Shown piece by piece: positions 27,960 to 37,207 of a DNA stretch of 37,207 bases. The translations under genes were made by a program, and so were the position numbers. The notes beneath the pieces were generated by a model that worked only from the letters and a program-made list of their open reading frames with translations, had not been told where the DNA came from and did not search any database. The stretch lies in contig CALDZH010000083.1 of the NCBI GenBank assembly GCA_937944275.1, forward strand, positions 1 to 37,207, given 5' to 3'. This DNA comes from an uncultured Woeseiaceae bacterium. GTDB lineage: Bacteria; Pseudomonadota; Gammaproteobacteria; Steroidobacterales; Woeseiaceae. Numbering within the stretch: the stretch's first letter is position 1; every line of letters begins with the position of its first letter.

Positions 27960-30383
27960 ATGCCCAAGCGATTTTCGGTCTCGCCAGTCTTTCTGTATCT
28001 GTTGTTCGCGGCCGGCATTGCGGCAGCCGAAAACGCACCGCTCGATCTCGACGCCTACCAGGCATATGAAGGCTTCGTCGATACCTGGTGGGACGAAGAA
28101 AACGGGCGCATGCTCGTACGCGTTGAGGAATTCGACACACCCTTCATCTACCAGACATCGCTGCCTCGTGGTGTTGGTTCGAACGATATTGGGCTCGACC
28201 GCGGTCAGCTCGGCACTACGAAAATCGTCCGCTTTCTGCGCAGCGGACCGAAGATCCTGCTCGTGGAAGATAACCTCCAGTTTCGAGGGGGCAGTGAAAA
28301 TGCGGAGGAGCGTCGCGCGATTGACGAATCGTTTGCACGGTCTGTCATCTGGGGCTTCGTTGACATTGATGATGACGACGATTCGACAATTGTCGACGCG
28401 ACCGCATTTTTTGTGCGCGACGCACACGGCGTCGGCGCCCGACTTGCGATGATGGGAGAGGGCAGTTTCAACGTGGATGATTCCCGTTCGGCAATATTCC
28501 TGCCACGAACGAAAGCTTTTCCGGATAACACTGAAATCGAAGCGCTGGTGACGCTGGTAGGAACACCGACCGGCAAACACTTGCCAACGGTCATGCCCGA
28601 TCGAAACGCTCTGACCGTGCACGTGCATCACTCGTTCATTCGGCTGCCTGACGATAACTACGAGCCATTGCCACATGAACCACGCAGTGGCGTTATCGGG
28701 TTGCGCTATCAAGTCGGCGGGTTCCTGGACTATGCGACGCCGATCGGCGACTCACTGGTCAGGGGTTTCGGGCGCAGGCATCGCCTGCAAAAAATCGATC
28801 CGGAGGCCGAGGTCAGCAAGGCTGTCGAACCGATTGTCTACTATCTTGATCCTGGTGCACCGGAACCGGTGAGGTCCGCGTTGCTCGAGGGCGCCCGCTG
28901 GTGGGCACAGGCGTTTGAGGCAGCTGGCTACAAGGACGCCTACCGCGTCGAAATGCTGCCGGACGGTGCCGATCCGATGGACGTGCGCTACAACGTGATT
29001 CAGTGGGTGCATCGTTCGACGCGGGGTTGGTCCTACGGTTCTTCGGTATTGGACCCGCGAACGGGAGAGATACTTAAGGGTCATGTATCACTTGGCTCCC
29101 TGCGCGTTCGCCAGGATTACCTCATAGCGGAAGGCCTGCTCGCACCTTATGAGGATGCGACAGTGCCGCCGGAAATGCTCGAGATGTCGCTGGCGCGCAT
29201 TCGCCAGTTGTCGGCACACGAGGTGGGACACACCCTGGGCTTCGAACACAATTTTGCGGCGAGCACACAGAATAGGGCGTCGGTCATGGACTACCCGTTC
29301 CCGCTTGTGAAAATCACGGCGGAAGGTGAACTCGACTTGTCGGATGCTTACGACGTTGGTATCGGAGAATGGGACAAGCGTACGGTGTTGTATGCGTACC
29401 AGGACTTTCCAGATGGTGTCGACCGGGTTGCTGCGCGTGCACAAATCATGGACGACACGATTGCACAGGGCTTCAAGTATGTTGCCGATACCGATGCCCG
29501 TTCGCTATCCACATCGCATCCGGACGGTAATCTCTGGGATAACGGCGCGGATGCGATCGCGGAACTCGAGCATCTGATGAGGGTGAGGAAGATTGCCCTG
29601 CAGCGATTCTCGGAGCGCAACATTCGTGTCGGTCGTCCGTTAGCTACGATCGAAGAGGCGCTGGTACCCATCTATCTGTTGCATCGCTTCCAGATTGAAG
29701 CCGTCGGCAAACTCGTCGGCGGCCAGTACTTCACGTACCAGCTGCGCGGAGATACGCAGGAAGGGGCACGTCCTGTTTCGGTCACGAGGCAGCAGCAGGC
29801 GATTGATGCCCTGCTTGCGACGCTTGATCCGTCTGCGCTGCGATTGCCACATGAACTCGTCGAATTGATAACGCCGCGTGTTCCCAATAGCCCGAAGTCC
29901 CGCGAAACATTCACCGGGGTGACGGGCATCAACTTCGACCCGGCCGCGCCTGCGCGCAGTGCTGTTGCATTGACATTGCGGGTGTTGCTTGACCCGGCTC
30001 GGGCTGCCCGGCTCGAACGCGCCGGTGCGCCCGGTTTCGACGCGGTCGTGCGCGGCCTGCTCGCCGCAACGTGGTACGCCGACGCAAGGAATGGCATCGA
30101 CGGGGTTATCGCCCGCGAGGCAAGCATGCAGGTATTGTACGGGTTGCTGGGCCTGGCGTTTGATGCGAACGCTGACAACGATGTTCGAGCACGGGCCCTG
30201 TTCGCGGTAGAGGAACTCGATGCTTGGCTTGCGAAACGTTCGCCTCGTGACAGCGCCATGCGCGCGCACTACAGATTTGCCCGGTACGAAATAGATCGGC
30301 TGCAAAAAAACCCTGAAGCACTCGAAACACTGGTTCCCCCGACGTTGCCGCCGGGCTCCCCGATAGGGTCGCACTCAGAATAG
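27960..30383 (+). CDS. Secreted zinc-dependent metalloprotease (DUF5117-type)
   Basis: Signal peptide; VRFLRSGPKILLVEDNLQFRGGS; zinc motif LSAHEVGHTLGFEHNFAASTQNRASVMDYP. Confidence 0.9.
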   Translation: MPKRFSVSPVFLYLLFAAGIAAAENAPLDLDAYQAYEGFVDTWWDEENGRMLVRVEEFDTPFIYQTSLPRGVGSNDIGLDRGQLGTTKIVRFLRSGPKILLVEDNLQFRGGSENAEERRAIDESFARSVIWGFVDIDDDDDSTIVDATAFFVRDAHGVGARLAMMGEGSFNVDDSRSAIFLPRTKAFPDNTEIEALVTLVGTPTGKHLPTVMPDRNALTVHVHHSFIRLPDDNYEPLPHEPRSGVIGLRYQVGGFLDYATPIGDSLVRGFGRRHRLQKIDPEAEVSKAVEPIVYYLDPGAPEPVRSALLEGARWWAQAFEAAGYKDAYRVEMLPDGADPMDVRYNVIQWVHRSTRGWSYGSSVLDPRTGEILKGHVSLGSLRVRQDYLIAEGLLAPYEDATVPPEMLEMSLARIRQLSAHEVGHTLGFEHNFAASTQNRASVMDYPFPLVKITAEGELDLSDAYDVGIGEWDKRTVLYAYQDFPDGVDRVAARAQIMDDTIAQGFKYVADTDARSLSTSHPDGNLWDNGADAIAELEHLMRVRKIALQRFSERNIRVGRPLATIEEALVPIYLLHRFQIEAVGKLVGGQYFTYQLRGDTQEGARPVSVTRQQQAIDALLATLDPSALRLPHELVELITPRVPNSPKSRETFTGVTGINFDPAAPARSAVALTLRVLLDPARAARLERAGAPGFDAVVRGLLAATWYADARNGIDGVIAREASMQVLYGLLGLAFDANADNDVRARALFAVEELDAWLAKRSPRDSAMRAHYRFARYEIDRLQKNPEALETLVPPTLPPGSPIGSHSE

Positions 30384-30393
30384 GCCGATACCG

Positions 30394-31806
30394 ATGTCCA
30401 CTACAGTCACTGTTCTTGTTGTTTACCTCGGGATTCTCGCGGCGCTTGCTATCTGGAGCCGCCGGGAGACGCATACTCTTTCGGGGTTCTACCTTGCGGG
30501 CAAGAAGTTGCCGTTCTGGGTCGTTGCCTTCAGCACCAATGCCACGGGAGAGAGTGGTTGGCTGCTGCTTGGCCTGTCGGGCATGGGCTATCTGGTTGGT
30601 ACGCAGGCCTACTGGGTTGTCGTCGGTGAAATACTTGGTATAGCTGCATCGTGGTGGCTGGTCTCGAGACGCCTCAAGGCGCTCGGCGATGAGACCGATT
30701 CGATCACCGTCCCCGACGTACTGACGGCGAAATTCGAGGACAAATGGCACCTGATTCGCCTGGTCGCTGTCCTGATTATCGTCGTCATGGTGACGACCTA
30801 CGTCACAGCCCAAATGGTCGCCACGGGCAAGGCGTTTTCTAGCTTCCTGGGCATGGATTACGCAACCGGCGTGATCGTCGGTTCGGTCTTCATCATCGGC
30901 TACACGTTCGTCGGCGGTTACAAGGCGGTCTCCTACACCGATGTCGTGCAGGGCGTACTCATGTTGCTCGGACTGATCGCGGTGCCGGCGGCGGCGATCA
31001 TCGCGTCCGGCGGTTGGGCCAGCGTCGAGGAGTCGCTGATGCAGCAGGATCCGGCACTTCTAAACATGTTTGCGATCGCTGACGGGCCGACCTGGATCGG
31101 CATCGCGAGCCTGATGGCCGTGGGGTTGCCCTTTCTTGGCGTACCGCAGCTCCTTATTCGTTTCATGTCCGCCCGCGACGACGGCGAGATTCTGAAGGCG
31201 CGCATCATGTCGGTATTCGTCATGCTGATCTTTACGGCGGGTGCAGTAACCGCCGGCGTGGCAGGCCGTGCGCTGTTCCCCGGGCTCGAGGATCACGAAA
31301 CGATTTTCCCCGTGCTTTCCAGCAACCTCTTCCCACCAGTGATCGCCGGCATGCTGCTCGTCGTCGTGTTGTCGGCTATCATGTCCACGGTTGACTCATT
31401 GCTGCTGCTCGCATCGTCGGCATTCGTTCGGGATACGTACCAGAAGATCATGGGCAGTAATGAAAGCGACGAGCGCCTGTCAAATTACGGCAAGGCATTT
31501 ACGGTCGCAGTCGGCGTGGTTGCAGTCGTGCTGGGGGTCCAGGAGCCGCGTGTCATCTACCATTTCGTGCTCGCTTCGTGGTCCGGCCTGGGCTCGGCAT
31601 TCGGTCCCGCGGTTATCGGTATTCTCTATTACAAGCGGATTACCTGGCTCGGCGTACTTTGTGGAATGTCAGGCGGTTTTCTTGCGAGCGTCGTCTGGCT
31701 CATGTACTTCAAGGACACATTCCACGGGCTTTACGAGGCGATCCCGGGCTTTATTGCCGGCATGGTGCTGACATTTGGCGTGAGCAGGCTGACCAGCAGG
31801 AAATAA
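30394..31806 (+). CDS. Sodium:solute symporter family protein (PutP-like)
   Basis: Multi-TM; FYLAGKKLPFWVVAFSTNATGESGWLLLGLSGMGY and VVLSAIMSTVDSLLLLASSAFVRDTYQK are typical SSS signatures. Confidence 0.93.
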   Translation: MSTTVTVLVVYLGILAALAIWSRRETHTLSGFYLAGKKLPFWVVAFSTNATGESGWLLLGLSGMGYLVGTQAYWVVVGEILGIAASWWLVSRRLKALGDETDSITVPDVLTAKFEDKWHLIRLVAVLIIVVMVTTYVTAQMVATGKAFSSFLGMDYATGVIVGSVFIIGYTFVGGYKAVSYTDVVQGVLMLLGLIAVPAAAIIASGGWASVEESLMQQDPALLNMFAIADGPTWIGIASLMAVGLPFLGVPQLLIRFMSARDDGEILKARIMSVFVMLIFTAGAVTAGVAGRALFPGLEDHETIFPVLSSNLFPPVIAGMLLVVVLSAIMSTVDSLLLLASSAFVRDTYQKIMGSNESDERLSNYGKAFTVAVGVVAVVLGVQEPRVIYHFVLASWSGLGSAFGPAVIGILYYKRITWLGVLCGMSGGFLASVVWLMYFKDTFHGLYEAIPGFIAGMVLTFGVSRLTSRK

Positions 31807-31885
31807 AATTCTGAGGTGCAGGTGTAGATGGGCGGGACTCTCGAGACATGAGGGTTTCTGTTTTTCCGCGTTGCTCCATATTTCA

Positions 31886-31913
31886 TTGTGTTTTGCGTGT
31901 ATTTGTCTATGCT
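31886..31913 (+). promoter_or_regulatory. Candidate sigma70-like promoter
   Basis: TTGTGT (31886-31891) - 16 nt - TATGCT (31908-31913) in the AT-rich region upstream of the gene at 31977. Confidence 0.3.
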
Positions 31914-31976
31914 GTGCCTACTCGCAATAAAAACAATAATCCAAATACAAACGATAATGATTCAAGGGGTAACACA

Positions 31977-32453
31977 ATGAAAGTAGCTAAATGGGGTAAG
32001 GCATTAGCTGTAACCGCAGCACTCACAATGTTCGCAGTGCCGGTATCGGCGCAGGACGACGAAGAAGGCCCGATGACGCAGGGTGATGACGCGCGTTACG
32101 TCAGCGCCACGTATGTGAAATTCAAGCCGGGCAAGCGTGAACGCGCGTTTGAAATTATTGCCGAACATTTCATGCCGGCAGGAGAAAAGGCTGGCACTCC
32201 GGGTCCGCTTGGGGTCATTCACTTTCAAACCGGCGAGTGGGACGCGATCTTCGTATGGAAACTGGAAGGTGGTATGGCCGATCTTGAGTGGTATCGCTCG
32301 CCAGACAACATCAAGTGGTATGCGGCGCTTGCTGAACAGGAGGGTGGCAAGGAAGCTGCTGGTGAACTGATGGGTGAATACCGGAGCCTGATCGCCGAAG
32401 CTCAGACGGAAGTCGGTCACTATCACGCGACTGAAGACGACGCGGACGAGTAG
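31977..32453 (+). CDS. Small secreted protein, possibly dimeric alpha/beta-barrel (ABM/NIPSNAP-like) fold
   Basis: ATG 31977; signal peptide MKVAKWGKALAVTAALTMFAVPVSAQ; YVSATYVKFKPGKRERAFEIIAEHFMPAGEKAG...FQTGEWDAIFVWKLEGGMADLEWY. Confidence 0.75.
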   Translation: MKVAKWGKALAVTAALTMFAVPVSAQDDEEGPMTQGDDARYVSATYVKFKPGKRERAFEIIAEHFMPAGEKAGTPGPLGVIHFQTGEWDAIFVWKLEGGMADLEWYRSPDNIKWYAALAEQEGGKEAAGELMGEYRSLIAEAQTEVGHYHATEDDADE

Positions 32454-32475
32454 TTTCACAATACTTTATGTGGGG

Positions 32476-32500
32476 AAGGGCAGCTTCGGCTGCCCTTTTT
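32476..32500 (+). terminator. Rho-independent terminator
   Basis: AAGGGCAGC-TTCG-GCTGCCCTT perfect 9-bp stem with TTCG tetraloop followed by a T tract. Confidence 0.92.
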
Positions 32501-32630
32501 GGTTCAGCTGCAGGTGCCTCGATACGGTCCAACCCATAAACCGCACCGCAAGCTGAATAGTTACGTTCGATGTAACCAAACCCGTCGAAGGCGCCTATAA
32601 GCTAATAGGAAATGAATTGAGGGTATGTCG

Positions 32631-33569
32631 ATGCGTTATTTGAAAATTCTGGTTATTGGACTGCTGCTGGCTGTTCCGACGGTTGCTGCCGCGGACAGCG
32701 ACGATATTCCGGAGTCCGCGGTCTGGTATTTCCATCTTGATCTGGAGCAGATGCGAGCGGATGGCCCCGGCAAGAGTGTCTACGAGTGGTTCCAGGAGGA
32801 GGCATTCGCGGAAGTCAAGGAAGAGGCCGGTGTCGATCTCGACAAGGAGCTTGATCGCCTGACGGCATTTTCCCAGGAAGGCCAGGGTCCCGTCCTGTTG
32901 TTCGAGGGCAACATCAGCGAGGAAACGAAAGACAAGATCATGACGTTTGTCGCTGCTGATGGAGATCTCACACCGCAAAAAGCATCTGGCAAAACCTACT
33001 ATCACTTCGCCGGCGCCGAGGAGGGCGAGGATGTGGTCTATGGCGACGGTGACGTTAAGATCGACCTCGAAGAACTTCAGGAAGAGGCCTGGGTAAGCCT
33101 CGCCTTGAAGAACAAGGTGCTCGTGACGGGCAGCGAAGAGCAGATGAAATCGATGCTGGCGAACGGCGGCAAAGTTGCCGGTAGCCGCAGCCACAAAGGC
33201 GCTTTGTTGGTGCTGTCTGCCGAAAAGACGATACTGCAGGCTGGTATGAATTCAGCCGCACTTGCCGATGACGGGGACTCCGGGTGGGATTCGAATATTC
33301 TGCGCAATACGGAGCAGGTGGCATTCATGATGGCGGCCGCAGCCAACAAACTGGCGCTGGAGGCGAAACTCATCACCACGGAACCGGAGATGGCCGAATC
33401 GCTCGCAAGTGTCGTGCGTGGCCTCATCAGCCTGATGGCATTTAACGACGAAATGGACGCCGAGGCGGTTGCCATGTTGCAGGGCACAAAGGTGGTATCC
33501 AGCGGCAACAGCCTGAGTATATCGCTCGCGCTCGACCCTGACCTTGTTGTTCAGACCCTAAGTGACTGA
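32631..33569 (+). CDS. Secreted protein of unknown function (DUF3352-like appearance)
   Basis: ATG 32631 (or 32625): signal peptide MRYLKILVIGLLLAVPTVAAA; long acidic alternating alpha/beta sequence; overlaps the downstream sigma factor gene by 8 bp. Confidence 0.75.
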   Translation: MRYLKILVIGLLLAVPTVAAADSDDIPESAVWYFHLDLEQMRADGPGKSVYEWFQEEAFAEVKEEAGVDLDKELDRLTAFSQEGQGPVLLFEGNISEETKDKIMTFVAADGDLTPQKASGKTYYHFAGAEEGEDVVYGDGDVKIDLEELQEEAWVSLALKNKVLVTGSEEQMKSMLANGGKVAGSRSHKGALLVLSAEKTILQAGMNSAALADDGDSGWDSNILRNTEQVAFMMAAAANKLALEAKLITTEPEMAESLASVVRGLISLMAFNDEMDAEAVAMLQGTKVVSSGNSLSISLALDPDLVVQTLSD

Positions 33570-34104
33570 TGAGCTAAAACTTATTGCGGCCGCGAAAGCG
33601 GGGTCTGCGGAAGCGTTCTGCGACCTCGCGCGGCTATACAGGGAGCGCTTGCTGCGCTTCCTGTTAACGCGTTGCGCGAGTTACGCCGATGCAGAGGATG
33701 TGCTGCAGGATACGCTGATCGCGGCATTTCGTTACCTGCATTCCTACGATGCACGATGGCGTTTCAGCACCTGGCTGTATCGCATCGCTATCCGCAACGC
33801 AGCCAAACTACGCGGCCCCGACCTGTTGGAGGTTGGTGAACTCAGGGATGAAGAAAACGATCCGTTGTTGCAGTGCATGGCTGACTCGGAGTCCAAAAAC
33901 CTCTGGCTCAATGCGCGGCAACTGTTGAACGATGACGTATTCGCAGCGATGTGGCTGCGCTACGCGGAAGATATGTCTGTCAACGACATTTCCAAAGCCC
34001 TTGATCGGTCCGCATCGTGGACCAAAGTAAACCTGATGAGAGGACGGCGCACGCTCGAGTCGAATTTGAGTGATGTCCCGGAGCAAAGTGAAGCTTATGG
34101 ATAA
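33562..34104 (+). CDS. ECF-type RNA polymerase sigma factor
   Basis: GTG start; sigma2 LLRFLLTRCASYADAEDVLQDTLIAAFRYLHSYDARWRFSTWLYRIAIRNA; sigma4 MWLRYAEDMSVNDISKALDRSASWTKVNLMRGRRTL. Confidence 0.93.
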   Translation: MTDELKLIAAAKAGSAEAFCDLARLYRERLLRFLLTRCASYADAEDVLQDTLIAAFRYLHSYDARWRFSTWLYRIAIRNAAKLRGPDLLEVGELRDEENDPLLQCMADSESKNLWLNARQLLNDDVFAAMWLRYAEDMSVNDISKALDRSASWTKVNLMRGRRTLESNLSDVPEQSEAYG

Positions 34105-34492
34105 ACTGGCCAAGAGACTGCGTGAGGACGCGGCAAACATCAACGTAAGTGTTTCGGACGAACTCGACCGTCGCATCGAAGCCTCGCTACTGGCGGTATC
34201 GCCGGAGATGGCAGAGCAACGCCCGATCACTCCTGTGAAGCCACCGTTGTTCTGGTGGGCGAGTACGGTAACCGGCATCGCGGCCGCGGTTGCCGTGATT
34301 GCGATTATGAACTGGCGGGCACCGGAACAGCCGGTCGCAGATGTGCCACTCAATATCGTCGCGGCTGTGCCGGCGATCGATCTGAAAGCTGAGGCGGCGG
34401 TACTGACGAATCCCTTGCAGGAAGAGTTGGACAAACTCGAGTCGGACCTGAAAAAAGCCGAGGAGAAGGTCAGGCGCGATATCGGCCTCTAG
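34097..34492 (+). CDS. Putative single-TM anti-sigma factor-like protein
   Basis: ATG 34097 overlaps sigma gene end by 8 bp; short cytoplasmic N-terminus, one TM (FWWASTVTGIAAAVAVIAIMNW), C-terminal coiled coil. Confidence 0.6.
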   Translation: MDKLAKRLREDAANINVSVSDELDRRIEASLLAVSPEMAEQRPITPVKPPLFWWASTVTGIAAAVAVIAIMNWRAPEQPVADVPLNIVAAVPAIDLKAEAAVLTNPLQEELDKLESDLKKAEEKVRRDIGL

Positions 34493-34585
34493 GGGCATAC
34501 TGCTTGTACCGACGTCCCTTCTTTGGATAACCTCAGTGATCATCGGGTTCTTCGGGCTCAGGATTCATTAAGGCTGGGGCGCTAC

Positions 34586-35197
34586 GTGCACGCAGTCATA
34601 TTCGACATTGACGGAACATTGCTACAAACGGCGGCGGTCGATGATGCGCTGTACCGGGAGGCCGTGCGGCGGGTATTGGGCGAGGTGCAGTTGCGGCCGT
34701 CTCTACACGCCTATGACTACGTTACCGATACCGGGGTGCTGTCCCAGATACTTGCCGACAACCAGATTGTGACTGAGCAGGAGCCTTTCGACGAGATCAA
34801 ATCACACTTCGTCGACTTGCTCCGTGGCCACGTTGAGGAACATGGGCCGTTTGTGGAAATCCCTGGCGCAGGTGACTTGCTGGCCTCGCTGCGGGTGTCG
34901 TCGGCGCATGCGGTCGCGATCGCGACCGGCGGTTGGCGCGAGAGTGCAGAGCTGAAGCTCCAGTCGGCTGGCCTGGAATATTCAGGTTTTCCGCTGGCCA
35001 CGTCGAACGATCACCACGAGAGAACATCTATTATGGAACTCGCGCTGGCCCGCTTGGGCAATCACTTTGACTGCGTGACGTACTACGGAGATGGGCCCTG
35101 GGATCGCGATGCATGCAGTGCGTTGGGATGGGAGTTTGTGGCAGTAGGCCCCGAACTCGGTGGGATAGAGTCTTACTACGGGTTAGACTTGGTCTGA
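34586..35197 (+). CDS. HAD-superfamily phosphatase (phosphoglycolate phosphatase-like)
   Basis: HAD motif [14 protein letters not shown], motif II AIATGGW, motif [13 protein letters not shown] start at 34586 judged more likely than TTG at 34523. Confidence 0.87.
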   Translation: MHAVIFDIDGTLLQTAAVDDALYREAVRRVLGEVQLRPSLHAYDYVTDTGVLSQILADNQIVTEQEPFDEIKSHFVDLLRGHVEEHGPFVEIPGAGDLLASLRVSSAHAVAIATGGWRESAELKLQSAGLEYSGFPLATSNDHHERTSIMELALARLGNHFDCVTYYGDGPWDRDACSALGWEFVAVGPELGGIESYYGLDLV

Positions 35198-35198
35198 T

Positions 35199-36395
35199 AT
35201 GGCCAGAGCGATTATTCTAGTTCTCGATTCATTCGGCATCGGCGCAACGGCAGATGCCGACAAGTTTGGTGATGTCGGTTCGGACACCCTGGGCAGCATT
35301 GCTCGCGTGCGCGCCGAAGCGGGCAGGCCATTGAATCTTCCCAACCTGGCAAGACTCGGGCTGTTCCATGCGGCACAGGAGAGTAGCGGCGAGTTTGCGG
35401 CCGGCGTCGATACTGACGTCGAGATCATCGGCGCCTACGGTCACGCGGCGGAGCTGTCGAGTGGCAAGGATACGCCGAGTGGGCATTGGGAAATAGCCGG
35501 TGTGCCGGTCTTGTTCGACTGGGGCTATTTTACAAAGAAGACGAACACGTTCCCTCCCGAACTGCTCGATAAATTGATCGAGCGAGCAGAGTTGCCGGGT
35601 GTGCTGGGCAACTGCCATGCCTCGGGCACCACGATCATCGCTGAGCTCGGAGACGAGCATGTCCGAACCGGCAAGCCGATTGTGTATACGTCGGCTGACA
35701 GCGTATTCCAGATTGCGTGTCATGAAGAGACATTCGGTCTGCAGCGGCTTTACGACCTGAGTGAGATCGCACGCGAGTTGGTCGATGAATACAATATCGG
35801 GCGAATCATTGCCCGGCCATTTGTGGGCGATGGGCCTGACAACTATGTACGCACGGCGAACCGGCGTGATTTGACGACGCCCCCACATGCAGCGACGGTG
35901 CTCGACAAACTGGCAGACAAGGGTGGGGACGTGATCAGTATCGGCAAGATCGCCGATATTTACGCGCACCAGGGCATTACGCGAAAGGTCAAAGCGAGTG
36001 GTAACGAAGCGCTCTTCGATGCCACGTTGCAGGAAATGAAAACAGCGGGCGCTGACTCGATCGTCTTCACGAACTTTGTCGATTTCGACATGTTGTTCGG
36101 CCACCGTCGCGATGTCGAAGGCTATGCCGCGGCGCTAGAGTATTTCGATGGACGGTTACCCGAACTGCTCGAAATGCTGAAAGATGATGATCTGCTGGTT
36201 TTGTGTGCCGACCACGGCTGCGATCCGACATGGCACGGCAGCGACCATACGCGCGAGCATATTCCGGTGTTGGCCTATGGTGCAGGCCTCAAGCCCGGCT
36301 CGCTCGGGCGGCGTGAGAGTTTCGCCGATATCGGGCAGAGTCTCGCGGCCCACTTCGGCCTCGAGCCGATGGATTACGGCACCAGTTTTCTTTAG
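35199..36395 (+). CDS. deoB: Phosphopentomutase
   Basis: [79 protein letters not shown]. Confidence 0.96.
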   Translation: MARAIILVLDSFGIGATADADKFGDVGSDTLGSIARVRAEAGRPLNLPNLARLGLFHAAQESSGEFAAGVDTDVEIIGAYGHAAELSSGKDTPSGHWEIAGVPVLFDWGYFTKKTNTFPPELLDKLIERAELPGVLGNCHASGTTIIAELGDEHVRTGKPIVYTSADSVFQIACHEETFGLQRLYDLSEIARELVDEYNIGRIIARPFVGDGPDNYVRTANRRDLTTPPHAATVLDKLADKGGDVISIGKIADIYAHQGITRKVKASGNEALFDATLQEMKTAGADSIVFTNFVDFDMLFGHRRDVEGYAAALEYFDGRLPELLEMLKDDDLLVLCADHGCDPTWHGSDHTREHIPVLAYGAGLKPGSLGRRESFADIGQSLAAHFGLEPMDYGTSFL

Positions 36396-36850
36396 CCCTT
36401 CCAGGAATCCGGGACGCGGATGGCGATCACTTCGCCTTCGGCCGTCTGTTTATCCCCGGAGAAGACGCGGCATTTGACGATCGTTTTTCGCTCGCCGCAT
36501 TCCTCGATTATCGCGCGAAGCTCGATGTCCCTGTCGATCGGCGTTGGCGCGAGGTAGTTGACGGTCAGTCGCCCTGTAACGCACCAGATTTCCGGAGCTT
36601 CGCCGATCCCACGGCCTTCCTGCAGGTAGTAGTTGGACAGCGCGGTACCAACGCTGTGGCAATCGATCAGGCTGGCGATCGTACCGCCGTAGACGTATTG
36701 CTCCGGGCCGGCGCACTGCTCCACCTTCGGCGTGTATCGGCAGGTGCATTCGTCGCCGTGCCAGTGGCTCTTGATCTGCATGCCCTTGTCATTGTCGGCA
36801 CCACAGCCGTAGCAGTGATTATGAGGCAGCAGATCCTGAATGGCCGTCAT
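36392..36850 (-). CDS. PaaI-family (hotdog-fold) thioesterase
   Basis: ATG at 36850: [24 protein letters not shown] ... [19 protein letters not shown] ... [21 protein letters not shown]; hotdog thioesterase pattern. Confidence 0.88.
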   Translation of the reverse strand: MTAIQDLLPHNHCYGCGADNDKGMQIKSHWHGDECTCRYTPKVEQCAGPEQYVYGGTIASLIDCHSVGTALSNYYLQEGRGIGEAPEIWCVTGRLTVNYLAPTPIDRDIELRAIIEECGERKTIVKCRVFSGDKQTAEGEVIAIRVPDSWKG

Positions 36851-37197
36851 GCGGTCGGAACTTTCCTGCGCCCTAGTGTCATCCCCAACCACGTACCGAC
36901 GAATATGCCGACAATACCCAGGGCTGAAAACCACAATGGATGCGGGATGATCAACAGGTTGAAAACTGCGCCAGCGAACATGACTCCGCCGACGACCAGG
37001 GCATAGATGAGCGGTCTTGCAGAGCCGAGTCTGCATGCGACGAAACAGCCGCCCAAAGAGCCGACGAACCACGCTATTGCTACAGCAAGCAACGCGCCGA
37101 GCGGCAGTGTGTCGATGTAGGCTCGCATCACATCGGAGTTGCCGTAGTCGAGATCGGCTGGCGTCGGATAAATCGAGTGACCTGCGAATTCAACCAC
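36847..37197 (-). CDS. Hypothetical small multi-TM membrane protein
   Basis: Hydrophobic segments LPLGALLAVAIAWFVGSLGGCFVA, LIYALVVGGVMFAGAVFNLLI, WFSALGIVGIFVGTWLGM; 4-bp overlap with the thioesterase start. Confidence 0.75.
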   Translation of the reverse strand: MVEFAGHSIYPTPADLDYGNSDVMRAYIDTLPLGALLAVAIAWFVGSLGGCFVACRLGSARPLIYALVVGGVMFAGAVFNLLIIPHPLWFSALGIVGIFVGTWLGMTLGRRKVPTA

Positions 37198-37207
37198 CCA
37201 TACGAGT

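Noticed and set aside
29640-30374. Minus-strand 244-aa ORF opposite the zinc metalloprotease
   Set aside because: Shadow ORF; Arg/Cys-rich composition with no domain or RBS support. The same reasoning applies to 30106-30813, 24591-25310, 27825-28712 and 35229-36104.

Overview
This 37.2 kb window looks like a gene-dense, ordinary-composition chromosomal segment of a Gram-negative bacterium. It is probably a gammaproteobacterium, but that is inference from gene content only. Reading by eye I found no rRNA or tRNA genes, CRISPR arrays, transposases or phage genes. About 38 CDS are supported. Recognisable products include an ABC-2 exporter (5' end truncated), an M64 peptidase, an MFS transporter, a methyltransferase-like lipoprotein, an ExeM/NucH-type nuclease, a pirin/azoreductase/LysR cluster, YhhN, an NDUFA9-like protein, an AI-2E family transporter, a CBS-pair protein, homocysteine S-methyltransferase, a sterol desaturase-family protein, a 1050-aa AAA/TPR regulator-like protein, a hemerythrin, a BON-LysM protein, M48 protease plus PDZ protein, PssA, a large zinc metalloprotease, a Na+:solute symporter, an ECF sigma/putative anti-sigma operon, a HAD phosphatase, DeoB and a PaaI-like thioesterase. 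The best candidate for an under-described system is the tightly coupled operon at 18340-23481: LolA-like periplasmic protein, two FtsX/LolCE-type permeases, a LolD/MacB-type ATPase and an outer-membrane beta-barrel. It is transcribed divergently from the AAA/TPR protein across an intergenic region carrying a strong inverted repeat. Other items worth checking are near-identical 19-nt direct repeats flanking the hemerythrin gene, a T-N11-A box at the LysR start codon, an ECF operon with a secreted protein of unknown function, and a lipoprotein with a SAM-methyltransferase fold. All functional names come from motif recognition without database searches.
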